A stretch of 64,000 nucleotides of DNA, taken from contig OZ020267.1 in assembly GCA_963971225.1 (NCBI GenBank), positions 51,903,993-51,967,992 on the forward strand. Direction: 5' to 3'. Every line of letters begins with the position of its first letter. Within the stretch, counting starts at the first letter, position 1. The position numbers were made by a program, and so were the translations under genes. This document shows positions 36,903 through 49,700 of the stretch, one piece after another. The notes beneath the pieces were generated by a model that saw only the letters and a program-made list of their open reading frames with translations, was not told where the DNA came from and made no database searches. The DNA comes from Melieria omissa (taxonomy: Eukaryota > Arthropoda > Insecta > Diptera > Ulidiidae).

Positions 36903-38367
36903 CCCTTTACACGGTACAGTTGCATATCTGCAACCAACTGAAAAATTGCCCGTAATTTCAGAAGTAATTATCAAAACGACTGTGTTTTGCTATTTTACAA
37001 ATATGCGACGTTCCTTTTTTGAAATACTGACATTAATAGCTAAATTTTACTTGACCGCACTTATTTTACTGTTTTGAAAAAGGTGATTAAAATTTATTAA
37101 TAAAAAACTTAAAATACTTTCTAATTACGATATTATACTAGGAAATTACATTATCTTATATTCTTAATTTATGTAATCAAAGAAAATTGTAATTGTAATT
37201 GTAAATAATCTGCGATTGCTCTTGGTTGCAGAAGTGCAACAAGGTTCCTTAACCCTTTCGGTTACTCTATGCCAGATGGCATAGCCTCTTTTCAGTGCCT
37301 GTTTTAGGTCAAAAACTTGTGAATACTATATTTTTGTATTTTTCTCTGAAGGTTTTTATACTAAATAATGAAAAAATATTTTGATTAGTGTACCAAGTAA
37401 ATTGTAAAGGTTCAGAAAGTTCGCAGTCCTATCGAGCTGCGTATTTTACAAAAAGAGATCATTTCGTACTTTTTTTTATTCTATTACAAAAATCAATTTA
37501 TTTAATAGGTTTATGTAAGTAATCTAGTAGGTGTATTTATTGCTTTAGTAAGTGTAAAAAAAGTTAGATCCCAAATATAGTTCACTAAGGCTGTACGGTT
37601 TTTTTTTATTTCTTACTAAGCCATATGGCATGATGCCCAAAAAACACTTTTTCGAACAATATTTAAAAAAATGACTTGATTATTCATTATGTAGGCTTAA
37701 ACAGTAATCAAAATGGAAAAGAATGATTCTTAAAGTTGCAAACAAAAAAGAAGTATCGATAGGGTTAAGAACAAAAAAACTTATAATTCATATGGTTGGA
37801 GAAGTGCAACAAAGTCTTTGTCAGGACATGAAATCGTAAATTTTTTAATGGAAAGTGAAGATAATTTGAACTTTTTAAGCAATGATTATGAACATGATCC
37901 AATATTTGACCCCAATCCTGGGCTGTCTGAAAGCTTATAAGAAAATCACCAAATTGAAAAGCTTTGGAATATCACCCAAAATCGGTAATAACTCGAAGGC
38001 AAAGGACAAAATCAAACTCACTTGGAGAAAATAAATCAAAATTTTTAACGGATGTAATAAAATGCAATGTTCTAAAATACACTGGTTTTACAGAAACACT
38101 GCGAAAAATGCGGAGTAGGACTATGCTACAACAAACGCATTAATTGCTTTAAAAATTTTCATTTAAAATTAAACATATTAAAACAAAAAAACCAGTTTCA
38201 ATGCATTGTTGCAGATATGCAAACAAATGTTTTTTGCAAAAAAACCATCCAAAATTAACATAATTACATATATTAAAAAATAAAAAAATACGGTTTCTAT
38301 TATAAATTTGGGTTTATATATAAAAAACAATATTTGATGAAAAAATTCGTTGTTGCCGTGTAAAGAG
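36903..38367 (+). mobile_element. piggyBac-like element (1,465 bp) with transposase N-terminal relic
   Basis: It lies between TTAA at 36899-36902 and TTAA at 38368-38371. The inverted ends are CCCTTTACACGGT (left) and CTCTTTACACGGC (right, reverse strand), matching at 11 of 13 positions. Inside, on the plus strand at about 37815-37940, an open stretch reads SGHEIVNFLMESEDN and then NDYEHDPIFDPNPGL before a stop. This acidic block resembles the N-terminal region of piggyBac transposases. The catalytic domain is missing, so the copy is non-autonomous. A second piggyBac-like element is inserted at 37253-37764. Confidence 0.65.
37253..37764. mobile_element. Nested piggyBac-like MITE (512 bp)
   Basis: It is flanked by TTAA at 37249-37252 and 37765-37768. 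The inverted ends are CCCTTTCGGTTACTC and, from the right, CCCTATCGATACTTC, matching at about 11 of 15 positions. Short subterminal palindromes occur at both sides: CTATGCCAGATGGCATAG on the left and GCCATATGGC on the right. It has no coding capacity and sits inside the larger TTAA-flanked element, so it inserted later. Confidence 0.6.
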
Positions 38368-38639
38368 TTAATCTAATTGATCTAATATTTGCCCTTCCGT
38401 TAAGGGTTTTCGTCAAGTTTTGGGGTGTCGAAATGGCACTAAGCGCCGTTCCAGAAAGGGCTCATCACTCTTCCTCTGAACCAATCGATGCCGAAAGCCT
38501 TGAGAAATATGCGAGACACGATTAAGAATCGATATATTTATTTATTTACTTAGTATTGATTAGCCAATTAATACAATAAAAATTCTTATAGGCTAAGTTG
38601 AACACATATTAAATGGGCAATACAAATGTACAATACAAA

Positions 38640-38989
38640 CGCGAGAATTAAGGAAAATAACAGTGAAGCTACTTATAAAAAGGACTTAAAGAATACATGA
38701 ATGCATTTTTTGAAACTGAAAAATCAATCTCAATATTTTTGGAGATTCTATTGAACTCAATTAAGGCTCTGGTGATAGGTGCATTTCGCGCATACAGAGC
38801 CCTCAAAACACCTACATTGAAGCGCTCTGAGCAACGAAGAGATCTAGCTGGAATATTCAGAAAAATCCTCTCGAGGAGTGTGGGACCGTCAACCACACCA
38901 CGAAGTACATCAAAGATGAAGGACAAAGACAGGATTGTTCTCCTACTGTGTAACTGTGTAAGGTGCTCGTTGTTGCGATTTTGTAGCAA
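38640..38989 (-). mobile_element. 3' end of a non-LTR retrotransposon (LINE) reverse transcriptase
   Basis: The minus strand is open for 106 codons to a stop at 38669. It reads RRTILSLSFIFDVLRGVVDG, then PTLLERIFLNIPARSLRCSE, and ends with IEFNRISKNIEIDFSVSKNA. The pattern R--L---F-F-LL-G--D-P-LL--I--N-P---LR is the C-terminal tail of jockey/R1-type reverse transcriptases. The rest of the element upstream is absent, which is usual for 5'-truncated insertions. Confidence 0.6.
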
Positions 38990-39772
38990 CAGGGGGCAAT
39001 TTTATTACATTTTTATTACATTTTTCGTGTTCTATGCAATTTCTTATCATTTGGATTGTCGTAGATTATACTTTGTTAAACATTTCTTGGCGCTTACCCT
39101 CTAACCGACAAAGAGTATATCTCTTTAGAGAGCTTAGAGAGTTAGAGCTTAGAACTCGTAAAATTTTTGTTAAGGAAAATTATTAGCCATACGAGCCATT
39201 AAGAAACCCGTACTGTTAAAAATTATTTAAGACATTTTTATAATATTGTATTTTTGGTATAATTTTAAACATAAAGATAAGCGACAGACAACGAAAAAAG
39301 TTAAAACCATATTATAAAACCTAATACAAACCCTACCATATACATTGTTGCTACAAATTTCATTGAAACGTTTCCCTCATTTTTAAACTGTTGTAAAAAA
39401 TTCAAAGTTTTTGGTGAGCATTATTTAGAAAAATCGAGTTCCTTTACAGCACTTCTGCAATAGTTTTATGCATAACTGTAAAAATGTCGACCAACCATTT
39501 GACCGTCCATTACCAATGCGCATACAATTTAAAATGTTCCTAAATCATTGCAACCGCCAATGCAACCGTGCTGTCATTCGGAACAGCTGTTCGGTGTTGA
39601 CGTTACCGTCAGCTCTTTGGTTCGCTTTCCAAGCAGTGGGTGATAAAACGCAAATCCATAGATTTGTTGTGCCTCTATCTGGTCACGCAATTTAAATTCA
39701 GTGGTAATATTCGATTTTATTCAGTAAGCCAACAAAGTGGAAGCACACGCTAAACGCAACTGCAGCTCAGCT

Positions 39773-42447
39773 ATGACATCACGCAAACGCAGCGGCAGCG
39801 GCTCCTCCAAGCGGCCCAAAGAGAAAGTCGTCTACATTTACGAGTTGTTTTTCCGTGGCGAGGATCCGACGGCTGATAGTCCGGAATTCTGGAATGAGTT
39901 CTTTCTGCTGCAGCCGAACGTTGAGTCGCTGGAGATGGAGGTTACGAAGCTGACAGCCGAGCAGTTGTTGGTGGTTAAGGACAATTTAAATTTGATCTTT
40001 CAGAAATGCATCGAAATGCTAGAGACAGGTGAGGCGGTGTTGGTGTATTCTAATATTCCTTATAATTGGTTTCCAACGCTTTTGCAGAGCACCCAAAGCG
40101 CCTGTGCAACAGCCTGCAGACGCTCTGCTCACTTTTCTATGCCATCTTCAAGAAGTCGTCGGCCGACACAACATTTAACATACTGAACGAGATTTTTGGC
40201 TACGAGGAGATGGACAAGTGGATGAAGAAGCTAATGGATCATTGCAGTCAGATTTTGCTGAGTTAGTGGCTTAACAGTGGCTTCCGTTTTAAAGAAAACA
40301 CAAAAACCGCTAAATTGCTTGCAGGTGATGTGACGGAAAACGCCCGCTTCATGTGCCTGAAATTGCTGTTGGTGCTGGTGACGGGCTCGGACAATGTCAG
40401 CCAAAATGTGCTGCTGGAGTACCTTATGATGCACACCTTATTCGATGCGTTCGTGCGGCTGCTGAGCGATCCGACGCTGCGCGCACAACACGGCCACGAC
40501 ATCGTTATACTGCTGACAATCCTGGTGAACTATAGAAAACACGAAGCCACCAATCCGTACATTGTTCAGTTGTCGATATTAGCTGATGAACTCGCTCTGA
40601 ATGGGTAAGTGATCCAAAGCTACCAAAGCATTCCCTTTGTATTTCCATTTAAATTTCTTCACACATTTCACAGCTATGGTCAAATGATATCGCAGTCGCT
40701 AATTGACTTCTGCCGTCAGTACATGCAGAGTCTGTCGAATGTGCAATCGTCTTCGTGGTTCTCGTCGCTCTCCAATATAGTGGGCAATATGTTTGTGTCC
40801 GACGAAGGGTGCGAGCGTGTGCAGCAAATAAAGGCGAACAACGGACTGTTGCTGGCGCTTTACGAGGCCGTGCACTTGAATCGCAACTTCATCACAACTC
40901 TGGCGCACACGCAAGCCGAGTCGAGTGCACCACCCTCGCCCAGCAATACTCTCAGCTTGACACAGCCAGTGCCCGACTTGGCCAATGCACCCATCATCGA
41001 TATGACGCAGTATCCAACAAACTTGCTGGTGGCCGTTTTTCAATATTGGTAAACCAACTCGTCTACACCAGCAGACCTTTTTCAACCTCCAATGTAAATT
41101 TTGCAGCTCCATTGTCATGCAAGACAACAAGAACGAGTCGAGCGTGGCAAATCTAAAGCTTTGCTTTCTTATTCTCACCTGCATTTCGGAGGACCAGTAT
41201 GCCAACTCGATGATGCACGACAGCAATTTGACGTTCAAGGTGATGTTGCATCGCGCACAGATGCGTCACCGTAAACTGGCTATTGACCGAGTGGGCAAGT
41301 CGCAACCGTTGGCGGCCACACTGCTCGACTTGTTAGTCGAGTTTATCGTTTCGCATTTGATGAAGAAGTTCCCCATGGAACTGTATCTGCTCTGCATTGG
41401 TGTCATTCATCGCATTTTGTGCTATCAGAAACGCTGTCGCGTGCGTCTGAACTACCCGTGGAAGGAGTTGTGGTCAGCGCTCATTGGGTTGTTGCGCTTT
41501 CTGGTGAATCAGGAACAAACGCTCGTGAAAAAATGCAATATATTCTATTTGTCGCTACAGGTAAGATTCAAACATAGCAAACATATCTTATGTAACAACG
41601 AAATTTTTTTTTATTCATTAATGACTTGTATGAAAACACTCCGTAAATTATGTAATTAAAGTCATTAGAAGTGTAAACAAAAAGGGTGTTTAAAAGTGTT
41701 TGTTTAGCGTAAGTTTCCTATACCATAACTATTCTCAGTTTATAGTAAGAATTTCCTTTAAGTTAGTCCTATATGTCGTCTGCATGAGTTCATGAAGAAC
41801 AATTAAAGAAACCTTAACTGCTTTTAATTCAATTCCGACTCACATATATACATTTTTTATGTTCACAGGTGGTCAATATTTTTAATCTTTTCATCACATA
41901 TGGCGATACGTTCTTGGCAACAACGAATAGTTACGACGAACTCTACTATGAACTGAATCGCGAAGAGAAGGTTTTTAGCGAGATACATGCCATGGGTAAG
42001 TGACGAAAGCCGTTGGCACAACTTAAACTGATCACTTTGTGTCTATTGGCAGTGTTGCGGTACACGACAATGCCCGAATGCGAATACAAGGAGGACGTCA
42101 TAAAGCTGCTAAATGCGCTCGTCAACATACTCGCAATCGTCAAGCACTTCCAAAATAAAATTAAAGAATGGCTGGCCGAGCAAGGCCTCTCCACACCCAC
42201 TGAGGAACAAATACTGGAAGTGGTGCGCAAAAACTATGACCTCACACTGAAGCTGCAGGACTCGTTGGACCAGTACGAACGCTACTCGGAAGCGCCACGC
42301 CACAGTTCCTTCTTCAAGGCCATGGTGCGCGATGTGGTCATCGATACACGCAAGCACATCTACGGTTACGTAAAAGAAGCCATTTCGGCCATACCCGAGC
42401 AGGAGGCCATGTTGGCGTCCAGCACTTCCGCTTCGTCAGCGACGTAA
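39773..42447 (+). CDS. ARMH3: ARMH3 orthologue (armadillo-like helical domain protein 3, C10orf76)
   Basis: Seven exons (39773-40028, 40088-40261, 40325-40604, 40674-41048, 41107-41560, 41869-41995, 42053-42447) join in frame to encode 686 aa, nearly the human length. Diagnostic blocks in order are FRGEDPTADSPEFWNEFF, NVLLEYLMMHTLFDAF, LLALYEAVHLNRNFITTLA, SIVMQDNKNE, AEDQYAN-type SEDQYANSMMHD, LCYQKRCRVRLNYPWKELWS, NSYDELYYEL and LKLQDSLDQYERYSE. The C-terminal half is the DUF1741 region. In vertebrates this protein binds GBF1 and PI4KB at the Golgi and supports PI4P production; a similar role is inferred here. The first exon is Lys/Arg/Ser-rich. All introns are short apart from intron 5 (308 bp). 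No defects are seen. Confidence 0.93.
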
Positions 42448-43068
42448 ACGCCTCAGTTGCTTAGCAATTTACATAAGTAATTCCTTCTCAGCCCACTTTG
42501 TATTCTCTACATGGAATCGTGACTGTTTATCTACTTTAACTTAGCAGAGACTATATATATATACATAGCTGTAACTATTCGCACACATATTCGCAGCCAC
42601 CCATACATATACATTTTGCATTGTTTACTACTTAAAATACCATAAAGACTACATGCCCAGTAATTGATGGACAATTGTGTTGGTCTTGCTTATGTTTGTT
42701 CTTTTTGTCGCGTTAGTGAATTTTAGCGAAAAATGTACCAACATATTCTAAACAAATTTAATGAAGAAAATTAAAATATAACAAAAGATCGAATTGCATT
42801 TTGCCGCAAAAAGAATTAAAAAATTTATTACCTATTTACAATTATAAAAAAGTATACAATTATATATACATACACATATAGATACGTGCGAGTACATAGA
42901 ATGCACTCTATATCATAAACGAGTATAAATGAAATGAAATCTACACACTGTCTACTACATCCGAAAGACAAGCAAATGATTTTACGTTTGTATCGTATGT
43001 GCATATTGGCGTATTGAGCATGTAACATTGACTTCACTTTATTGTAAATGTATGACTGTAAAGAATCA

Positions 43069-43074
43069 AATAAA
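43069..43074 (+). terminator. Candidate ARMH3 polyadenylation signal
   Basis: AATAAA lies 622 bp downstream of the stop codon, followed by a T-rich stretch. It implies a 3' UTR of about 640 nt. Confidence 0.5.
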
Positions 43075-43080
43075 GCTATT

Positions 43081-44034
43081 TTTATTACTGCATAATTTCA
43101 TAATGCACGCAAGTAAGACATTTATGAAATCGGAACATATTCAATTATTTTGTATAGCGTCTATGTTGTATGGGTTGAAGAAGAAGAGAAGGAGAGATGG
43201 TTTTTGAGCATTTGTAACTGCGTAAGAGTTTCATGAAAGTCAAAAAGTGTATTTGGTGGATCACATATAAGATGCCAATAAAACACAACAATTTAAAGGC
43301 TGAGGCGCAAAAATGGGTATTTTTTATGTTAAATTAAAATATTAAATATTAGAATTATTAAAGAAATCAGAAATTGAAAGATGCAATCTCATCAAAAGAG
43401 GCAAGTATGCGGAATATGAATAAATTGATGGCATCTTTGATGCTTACATGTCCTTATGGATTCATTTTTCGAATATTTTATGTTGAGCAAGAAGTTTGGC
43501 TACACCATCACTGGCTGAGAGTGGAGAAATGATATCGAAAATCTTGGGAATGGGCATAATGAGTGACTGCTGTTGAGCTTAACTATGTGAAACATATCGC
43601 CAGCGATACAAACGATACGACTTATTTCTACGAATACATTCTTACGTCGTTAATTTTGAAAATAAGAGCCAATGAAGAAAATCGTTACCTTTAGTTACCT
43701 TTAAATGTTTGTTGGTTTGTACTTACCATTTGTTTTCTTATTTTCAAAATCTGAAGTCTTACAATATTTGTATACTTTACTGCTTTGTCTAATCGTATAG
43801 AGGATGTAATTTCATCAATATAAAATTGCTTGATTAAACTATGGCAGATGGAATTTTTTTTTTGGAAATAATGAAAACATACTGTGAGATAGTATTGAGT
43901 AAGTTGGGGGTAGTTACTTTTGCTGATATAACTAAGAGTTTTTTCTTTGGGGTTACCTGTCGCTATAGCTGCTATAGCGTTGGTTTATTTTTCTATTCTG
44001 GTTACAGCTGGTTTTTTTTTAATTAATTCGTTTT
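43081..44034. other. Intergenic DNA, no gene recognised
   Basis: AT-rich with no recognisable exon. A plus-strand frame at 43841-44026 is a chance-looking hydrophobic run. Confidence 0.45.
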
Positions 44035-44310
44035 AATTTTTTGGTGGCGACTAGATTTCGATGTGTGAAGGCTTTGTTCTGATGGAACACAAATTGTTTT
44101 CTATTGGCTAAAGCTAACCGCTTCTGAACGATTGCTTCCTTCAGACGATGCAATTGTTGACAGTACAGATCCGAATTAGTTGTAAGACTTTGTAGGGGAG
44201 CAGTTCATAGTAAATGAGTCCTGGCAAGTCCCACTAAACACACAGGAAAACCTTCTCGACGGTCACTTCTGGCTTGGCGACCAAGACAGCGACTGCAAAT
44301 GGAAATTCAG
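44035..44310 (-). mobile_element. Older decayed mariner transposase fragment
   Basis: The minus strand, read across frameshifts, encodes AKPEVTVEKVFLCV, then WDLPGLIYYELLPYK, then a QLHRLKEAIVQKRLALANR-like stretch and FHQNKAF. These are the second-aspartate region (W-D--G--YYELLP) and the following block of mariner transposases, with substitutions and stops. No terminal repeats are found. It lies directly beside a younger mariner (44351-45508) on the same strand. Confidence 0.6.
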
Positions 44311-44350
44311 TCCATATGGTTATTTTGCGTAAACTCGTTTGTACATACTA

Positions 44351-45508
44351 TCAGGTCAGTCGAAAAGTTCGTGCGTTTTTCTTAGGTGGTTTTAAAATAA
44401 ATAAAACAGAAGTTTTCAGTATTTTTTGCAAATTTTTAATTCCCTGCTCAAAAAATTGTTTGTCCTTGGAGCCAAAATACGGGTCGATATTCTTTTTTAT
44501 AGCTCCTTTTGAGTTATAGTTCTTATTAGTCATTGGGAGTGAAGTCCGCGGAAAAGGTGATAATCGCAAGGTGTAATATCCGGAGAGTATGGTGACTGCG
44601 GCATTAGCTCCCATCGGAACTCATTCGGCTTGCTTAATGCGGTCTTTCGTTGTCGTAGTGAAACAAAACTTTGCGTCTATTGGCTAAAGACGGTCGAAGT
44701 GCTTCATTCAGTTTGGATAGTTGATGGCAATAATAATCAGCTGTGATTGTCTGGTTTGGTTCCAGCAGATCAAAATAAACTATACCGGTCATATCCCACC
44801 AAATAGACAGGAGAATCTTCTTGGGATGAAGGCCATCTCTGGGGTTGGTTCTGGTGATTCACCTTATCTAACAACTGGCGTTTGTGAACAAGATTGTTGT
44901 AAATGACCCATTTTTCATCCCCAGTAACAATACGGTTCAAAAAAACTCTCATTTCTAAGCCGCTGCAGCAGCTGAGAACACACATTCACTCTCTGCTGTA
45001 TTCACACTCTTTGCGACAGGAAGTTTATGCTGAACCCATTTTCCAAGCTTTGGAACCTTGCCGAATCGAACCAATTGAGCCTGTAAACTGTTCCATGGGA
45101 TGAATTTAACCTTCCAGTCATCATATCGACCTCAGGACGACCAGAGCGTGGGGCATCCTCAACGTCACAATCACCACTTCGGAATTTGGAAAACCACTTT
45201 TTCGCAGTCCTTACACTCACGACATTTTCCCAATGAGCTGCGATTATTTCTGCAGCAGCAGTTGCTAAATTTTTTTCCACTTTTATAAAAAAAATACAAA
45301 ATATGCTCTTATACTCGTTCGAAGATTCCATTTTATTTAAAAAAAAACGCGTGATTCTATCCGCAATTAAAATCACTTGTTGAATGCACAATACATCAGA
45401 GCAAATAAAAAAAATTTCGTTATCTCCCACGAATAATTTTTTGTATGCAAAAAGCGCCTATTGAGAAACTATTGAAAAAAAAACGCACAAACTTATGGAC
45501 TGACCTGA
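44351..45508 (-). mobile_element. Nearly full-length mariner element with defective transposase
   Basis: The 1,158-bp element has inverted ends TCAGGTCAGTC-AAAGTT-GTGCGTTTTT at both sides (left TCAGGTCAGTCGAAAAGTTC, right complement TCAGGTCAGTCCATAAGTTT) and TA duplications at 44349-44350 and 45509-45510. The minus strand encodes the helix-turn-helix part (VRTAKKWFSKFRSGD, DAPRSGRP), NRIVTGDEKWV with the first catalytic aspartate, and WDMTGIVYFDLLEPNQTI with the second. FHYDNERPH follows. The frame is broken by stops and shifts, so the transposase is a pseudogene although the ends look competent. Confidence 0.88.
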
Positions 45509-45510
45509 TA

Positions 45511-46546
45511 TTATCGTGTGTCATAACACAAAATCATCTTTCCAAGAACAATTACGAACCTCTGTGAATAAAATATAATACAGATGGCACCGAACCGACC
45601 TTTCGAAAGCGGCATAACTCTGCTCCACAGTTACTACTAGTAAACAAAATGTTAGTTTTGCAAAAGGCTAAGCAATTAAGTTGATGTTTCTCTCGTAAAT
45701 TTCAAACTCTTTATTAAAATTGAACAAATTCCACTTACATATGAATTTTTTTTGTCAAAAAATCAACTCAACCCATGGTGTTGACATTTCAAATATTTAT
45801 TTAATGTTCTATTTAAATACAGCATGTATAATATTGTTTTATGTATAATGAATTACTTGCGATAGTTATATGACAACGTTTGCACATGAGCCGAACGAGA
45901 GTGAAACCTTAGCAATTTTCGACATGTTTCATAATGCAAAAGATTTAACAAATGTTTTTGTTTATATAAAAATGTGTGTGTAGTAATTGTTTTAACTTGC
46001 TTATCTCTTACAAATACTCGCAGCGGGCAATAATGTCCGATTTGAACTGCGCTTCGTCTCAACAGCATTGAATATGCGGTAAAACGATATGATAAATAAA
46101 AATACAAAATGATTTTATGCACTAATTATGGTAGTAAATTCTCAAAGAATTGACCTCGTCGCAGTGCTATTTTACAAGTCAGCCCACCACAATGCGCTGA
46201 TTGCTTAAAACCTATGTACAACAATTGGTACTATAACTTATATATGTCAGTTTAATATATGTATTTTGAATTATTGTTGTTTTCGTAAATATTTTCAAAT
46301 TTTTTTTACATAATATATAATTGGAAAAACATTTTGTGATAAAACTAGATTTGTGTCTAAGGGCAGAAAGAGAAGCCAGATTACTCAAAGGCACAAATAC
46401 GTCAAATGCAATGCAGGCAACATTGCCCGAATGTTGCATATTTTATACTTGTAAAAATATTGTAACCAGCAAACATATTTCAATTCATATTTACAGTGTT
46501 AACAACTAACTAAAAAACACGTACTGGACACCCAACAGGCCTCAAC
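45511..46546. other. Region downstream of pyd, including its presumed 3' UTR
   Basis: AT-rich DNA after the pyd stop. On the minus strand an AATAAA is found about 750 nt past the stop (complement of TTTATT at 45797). No gene is recognised. Confidence 0.4.
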
Positions 46547-46770
46547 TCAGAAGTGATCCACCTTTACGGAGACGGTGTGCGCAGCTGCGTTGCTCGGCAA
46601 ATCGATGTTATCCCATTCGGTGTGCAGGTTCTTCTCGCTGTCGGTTGCTTTGAGCGCCAGGCCCAGGGACGCGGTGCGGCCGGCACAGTGCGGTATGTTG
46701 AGCGTAACGGGCACCAAGAACTCAAGACCCTGCGGCCCACACATGACCAGCGGCGACAGCATTGTCTCAC
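46547..46770 (-). CDS. pyd: pyd last exon: second half of ZU5 and stop
   Basis: From acceptor TTGCTTTAG the frame reads GETMLSPLVMCGPQGLEFLV, PVTLNIPHCAGR, ALKATDSEKN and TEWDNIDLPS, and ends AHTVSVKVDHF followed by TGA. This completes the ZU5 domain typical of ZO-1 and links in phase with the large exon across an intron of about 2.1 kb. Confidence 0.9.
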
Positions 46771-49700
46771 CTAAAGCAACAAGAGACCAGACGTGAATTG
46801 ATTAATTTTACTGTGGGAATGTAAAAATTTGGTGGTAGTGTGGCAAGTGTCAAGAAGGAATGTGGAAGAATTTATACAAAAGGTTGGCGTGTCTTACAAG
46901 TGGGCAGAAAAATAAACGTTTTAATAAAATGAAATATTGAAATAGTGAATATAGTGAAAAGTAGTGAAGTGGTGAAAAGAAAGAGTTTGTAATTGTTTAG
47001 CGAAAAAAAAAATGGTGCAATTCGATAGCTGAGTGTTGTTAAATTATAACTTAATGTGCTTTGTTTGTAGAACGTTTACCTTCGAAGAGCGGGTGCTGCA
47101 TTGTCTTTGAGAAAGAGGACTCACTTGGGTAGCTTTTTCTATGATAATTTTTAGGGATTTCGCTTATAAGATTACTTGGCTCTAACTGGTTTTGTGGGTA
47201 AGAAGATTTGGGTCCGATCAATTGTGGTGCCAAAAGGACTCTCTATGATCTGAACTGCCCTAGGAACAGCTACATCATTCAAGTTCGAATCAGATCCAAT
47301 GTTGGACGCACACACAACGTGAATGGTTACATGAAGTTCAAATCACTGCCTCTATGGGTCTATTGTACCTCAATACACTAATACTCGATTGAGCTTAACG
47401 TAATTATAGCTGAGCTTGATTCTTTTTGCTTTCCATAAAATGATTTCTTATAAAATATTTTGTCTTAACTTTAAGACATGACTAGGTAAGGAACCAGAGT
47501 TTTCATCGATAAAGAATGAAAATGGAAGTTTGTGAGAGGCCAACTCGAAATAATCCGTAATGCCAAATGTTACTCGTACCGAACTTAGGCGATGAATGGC
47601 ATTACTTAACACTGAAATGCTCTTAACTGGCTTTGATAGTAACTTTAGCTTTTATGTTCTAACAGCAGCACAATTCACACAGATGTCGCATCTGGGGTAG
47701 AGAACTTTATTCCCAGTTTCAACTGTATACCCATTCTAAAGGACGAAGAAACCGCTAATACAAGTCAGAGCATCGTCAGACAAAACTCGGCTGCCAGGAG
47801 CTGAGCCCAAGCGTCTGAAAAATCAGTTGTGTCACTTTTGTAGTGCGTGTGCGATATGATATTGTCAGATTTACGATATTGTCTGTGTCCTACAGCCTCT
47901 CAAGGAGCCTATACCATCTTACTCAAAGACCTTATTCCATAACAAGAGAGCTCGGAGCTTTCTTCAACCATTCATTTCATAGTTAAACAGACACGTAATA
48001 AATATTAAAATTGTTTGCTTCTTTTTCAAATAAACTATCATAGTGAACATTTGAAGTCGTCGTTTGGATAATATTTGCATACTTTGAACTCTTTCTGCCT
48101 AAATAAATCCGTTCGTGTTTGAATATGAATGGAAGAGACCTTAAATTTGAAGTATTTAGGGGACTAGTCAAATCATAATAAATATTCAATTTTGTTTTCT
48201 CTCTTTGTTCAACAATGTTAAATGTTTGGACAGGATTTGCGAAATTTGAACTCATACATTTTTACTGTCTAAATAAATGTTTTCGTATATGAATGGAAGT
48301 GATCTGTGCTATAGATGGACCATAGAAGTGGACTGTGAATTTCATAGTTTCTTTGATCATTTTTCATGGAGAAAGTGATTACAGCTTTCACAGTATTCGC
48401 CAACTTTGAACACATCAAATAAAATTGTGGATCTCATTGATGCTACAAAACAAATTAAATATCGTTGGCGACTTTAAAAAATCTTCTGGATAAACTTTTT
48501 TCCAAACAAAACTGCAAATCAATGGTTAGTAGTTAGGAGACTATAATCTCCATAATTAACTCTACAAATGCTATTCACAAACAAAAACAAATAAACATGC
48601 TGTGTTAGAATTAACTACTGCTGCACCAAATATTCGATTAGTTTCTGGTTAGAATCGTAAAAATATATAGTTAATACAATACTTTTAAAATTGTTTTGTA
48701 AAAGAAAAATAACCCAAATAAAAGCACAAGCACACCCACATAAACGAGTCATAACATAACGCATCGTTAATGGCGAGTGATAGGGTGAGTGGTATGCAAA
48801 GTACACAACAACAAAAAGGGGGTAATAACGCAACAAGTGGTGATTGCTTTCATATGCGGAAGTAATTAGGTTCCATAGAATGTAAACATATTGGGCAGAG
48901 CACAAACCATTTTCCATGTCGAGCGGCGGCCCGCCGACAGCTTCGCCCATGCGCGGATCACTCACGGTGAAATAGATTTCCTGGCGCACGCCGGCCGGTA
49001 TCGCGCCCGCCGGTATCTGCAGCGACACGTTCCACACGTTGTCGGCCAGCGTGCCGCCCGTCGCGTCGAAGATGCCGCGCGTGGTGGTGGGTTCGCGTGG
49101 CACTGGCGGGAAGGGACCGGCGCCCGATGCGCTGGCCGCCGCCGGCGCGGATGTGGGCACCGGCCCGGCTATGGGCAGCGACATGTTGCTAGTGTACGGA
49201 GTGCTGGTGGCATTCGGCGGTCCGACGGGCAAACTCGCCTGCGACGTGTACTGCGTTTCGATGGAGGTGCGGCTGCCGCCTAACGCTGCGGTGGGTGGCG
49301 GCGCGGTGCGCTTCAGAATGTTCGAGATGTGGAAGGGTGCGCGCGTGGAACGGGGCGTTATGGGCTTGGTGGGTTTGGGCGGTTCGAGTGGTTCAATTGG
49401 CGGTCCGGCGACTACTCGAGGCGCTGTTTCGAACACCTCATCGGAGATGTCGGGCGTTTCGCTGCTCGCATTCTGTATCATGGCCTCGTTGTGTCGCGCG
49501 CTAGTTGACGACGATTGCTCGTCGACATCCTCCAAGTCGTCGTCCACCTCTTCGCCGCGCACTAACGGCGCTTTGCCGATCACGTTTACGTTCTCGACAA
49601 CTGTGTCCGAGGACTTTTGCAAATCGGACGAGCGACTTAGAGTCTCCTCGCCCTGGTTGATCTCCACCACAGTTATATCCGTTTTCTCCTCCTTCTTTTC

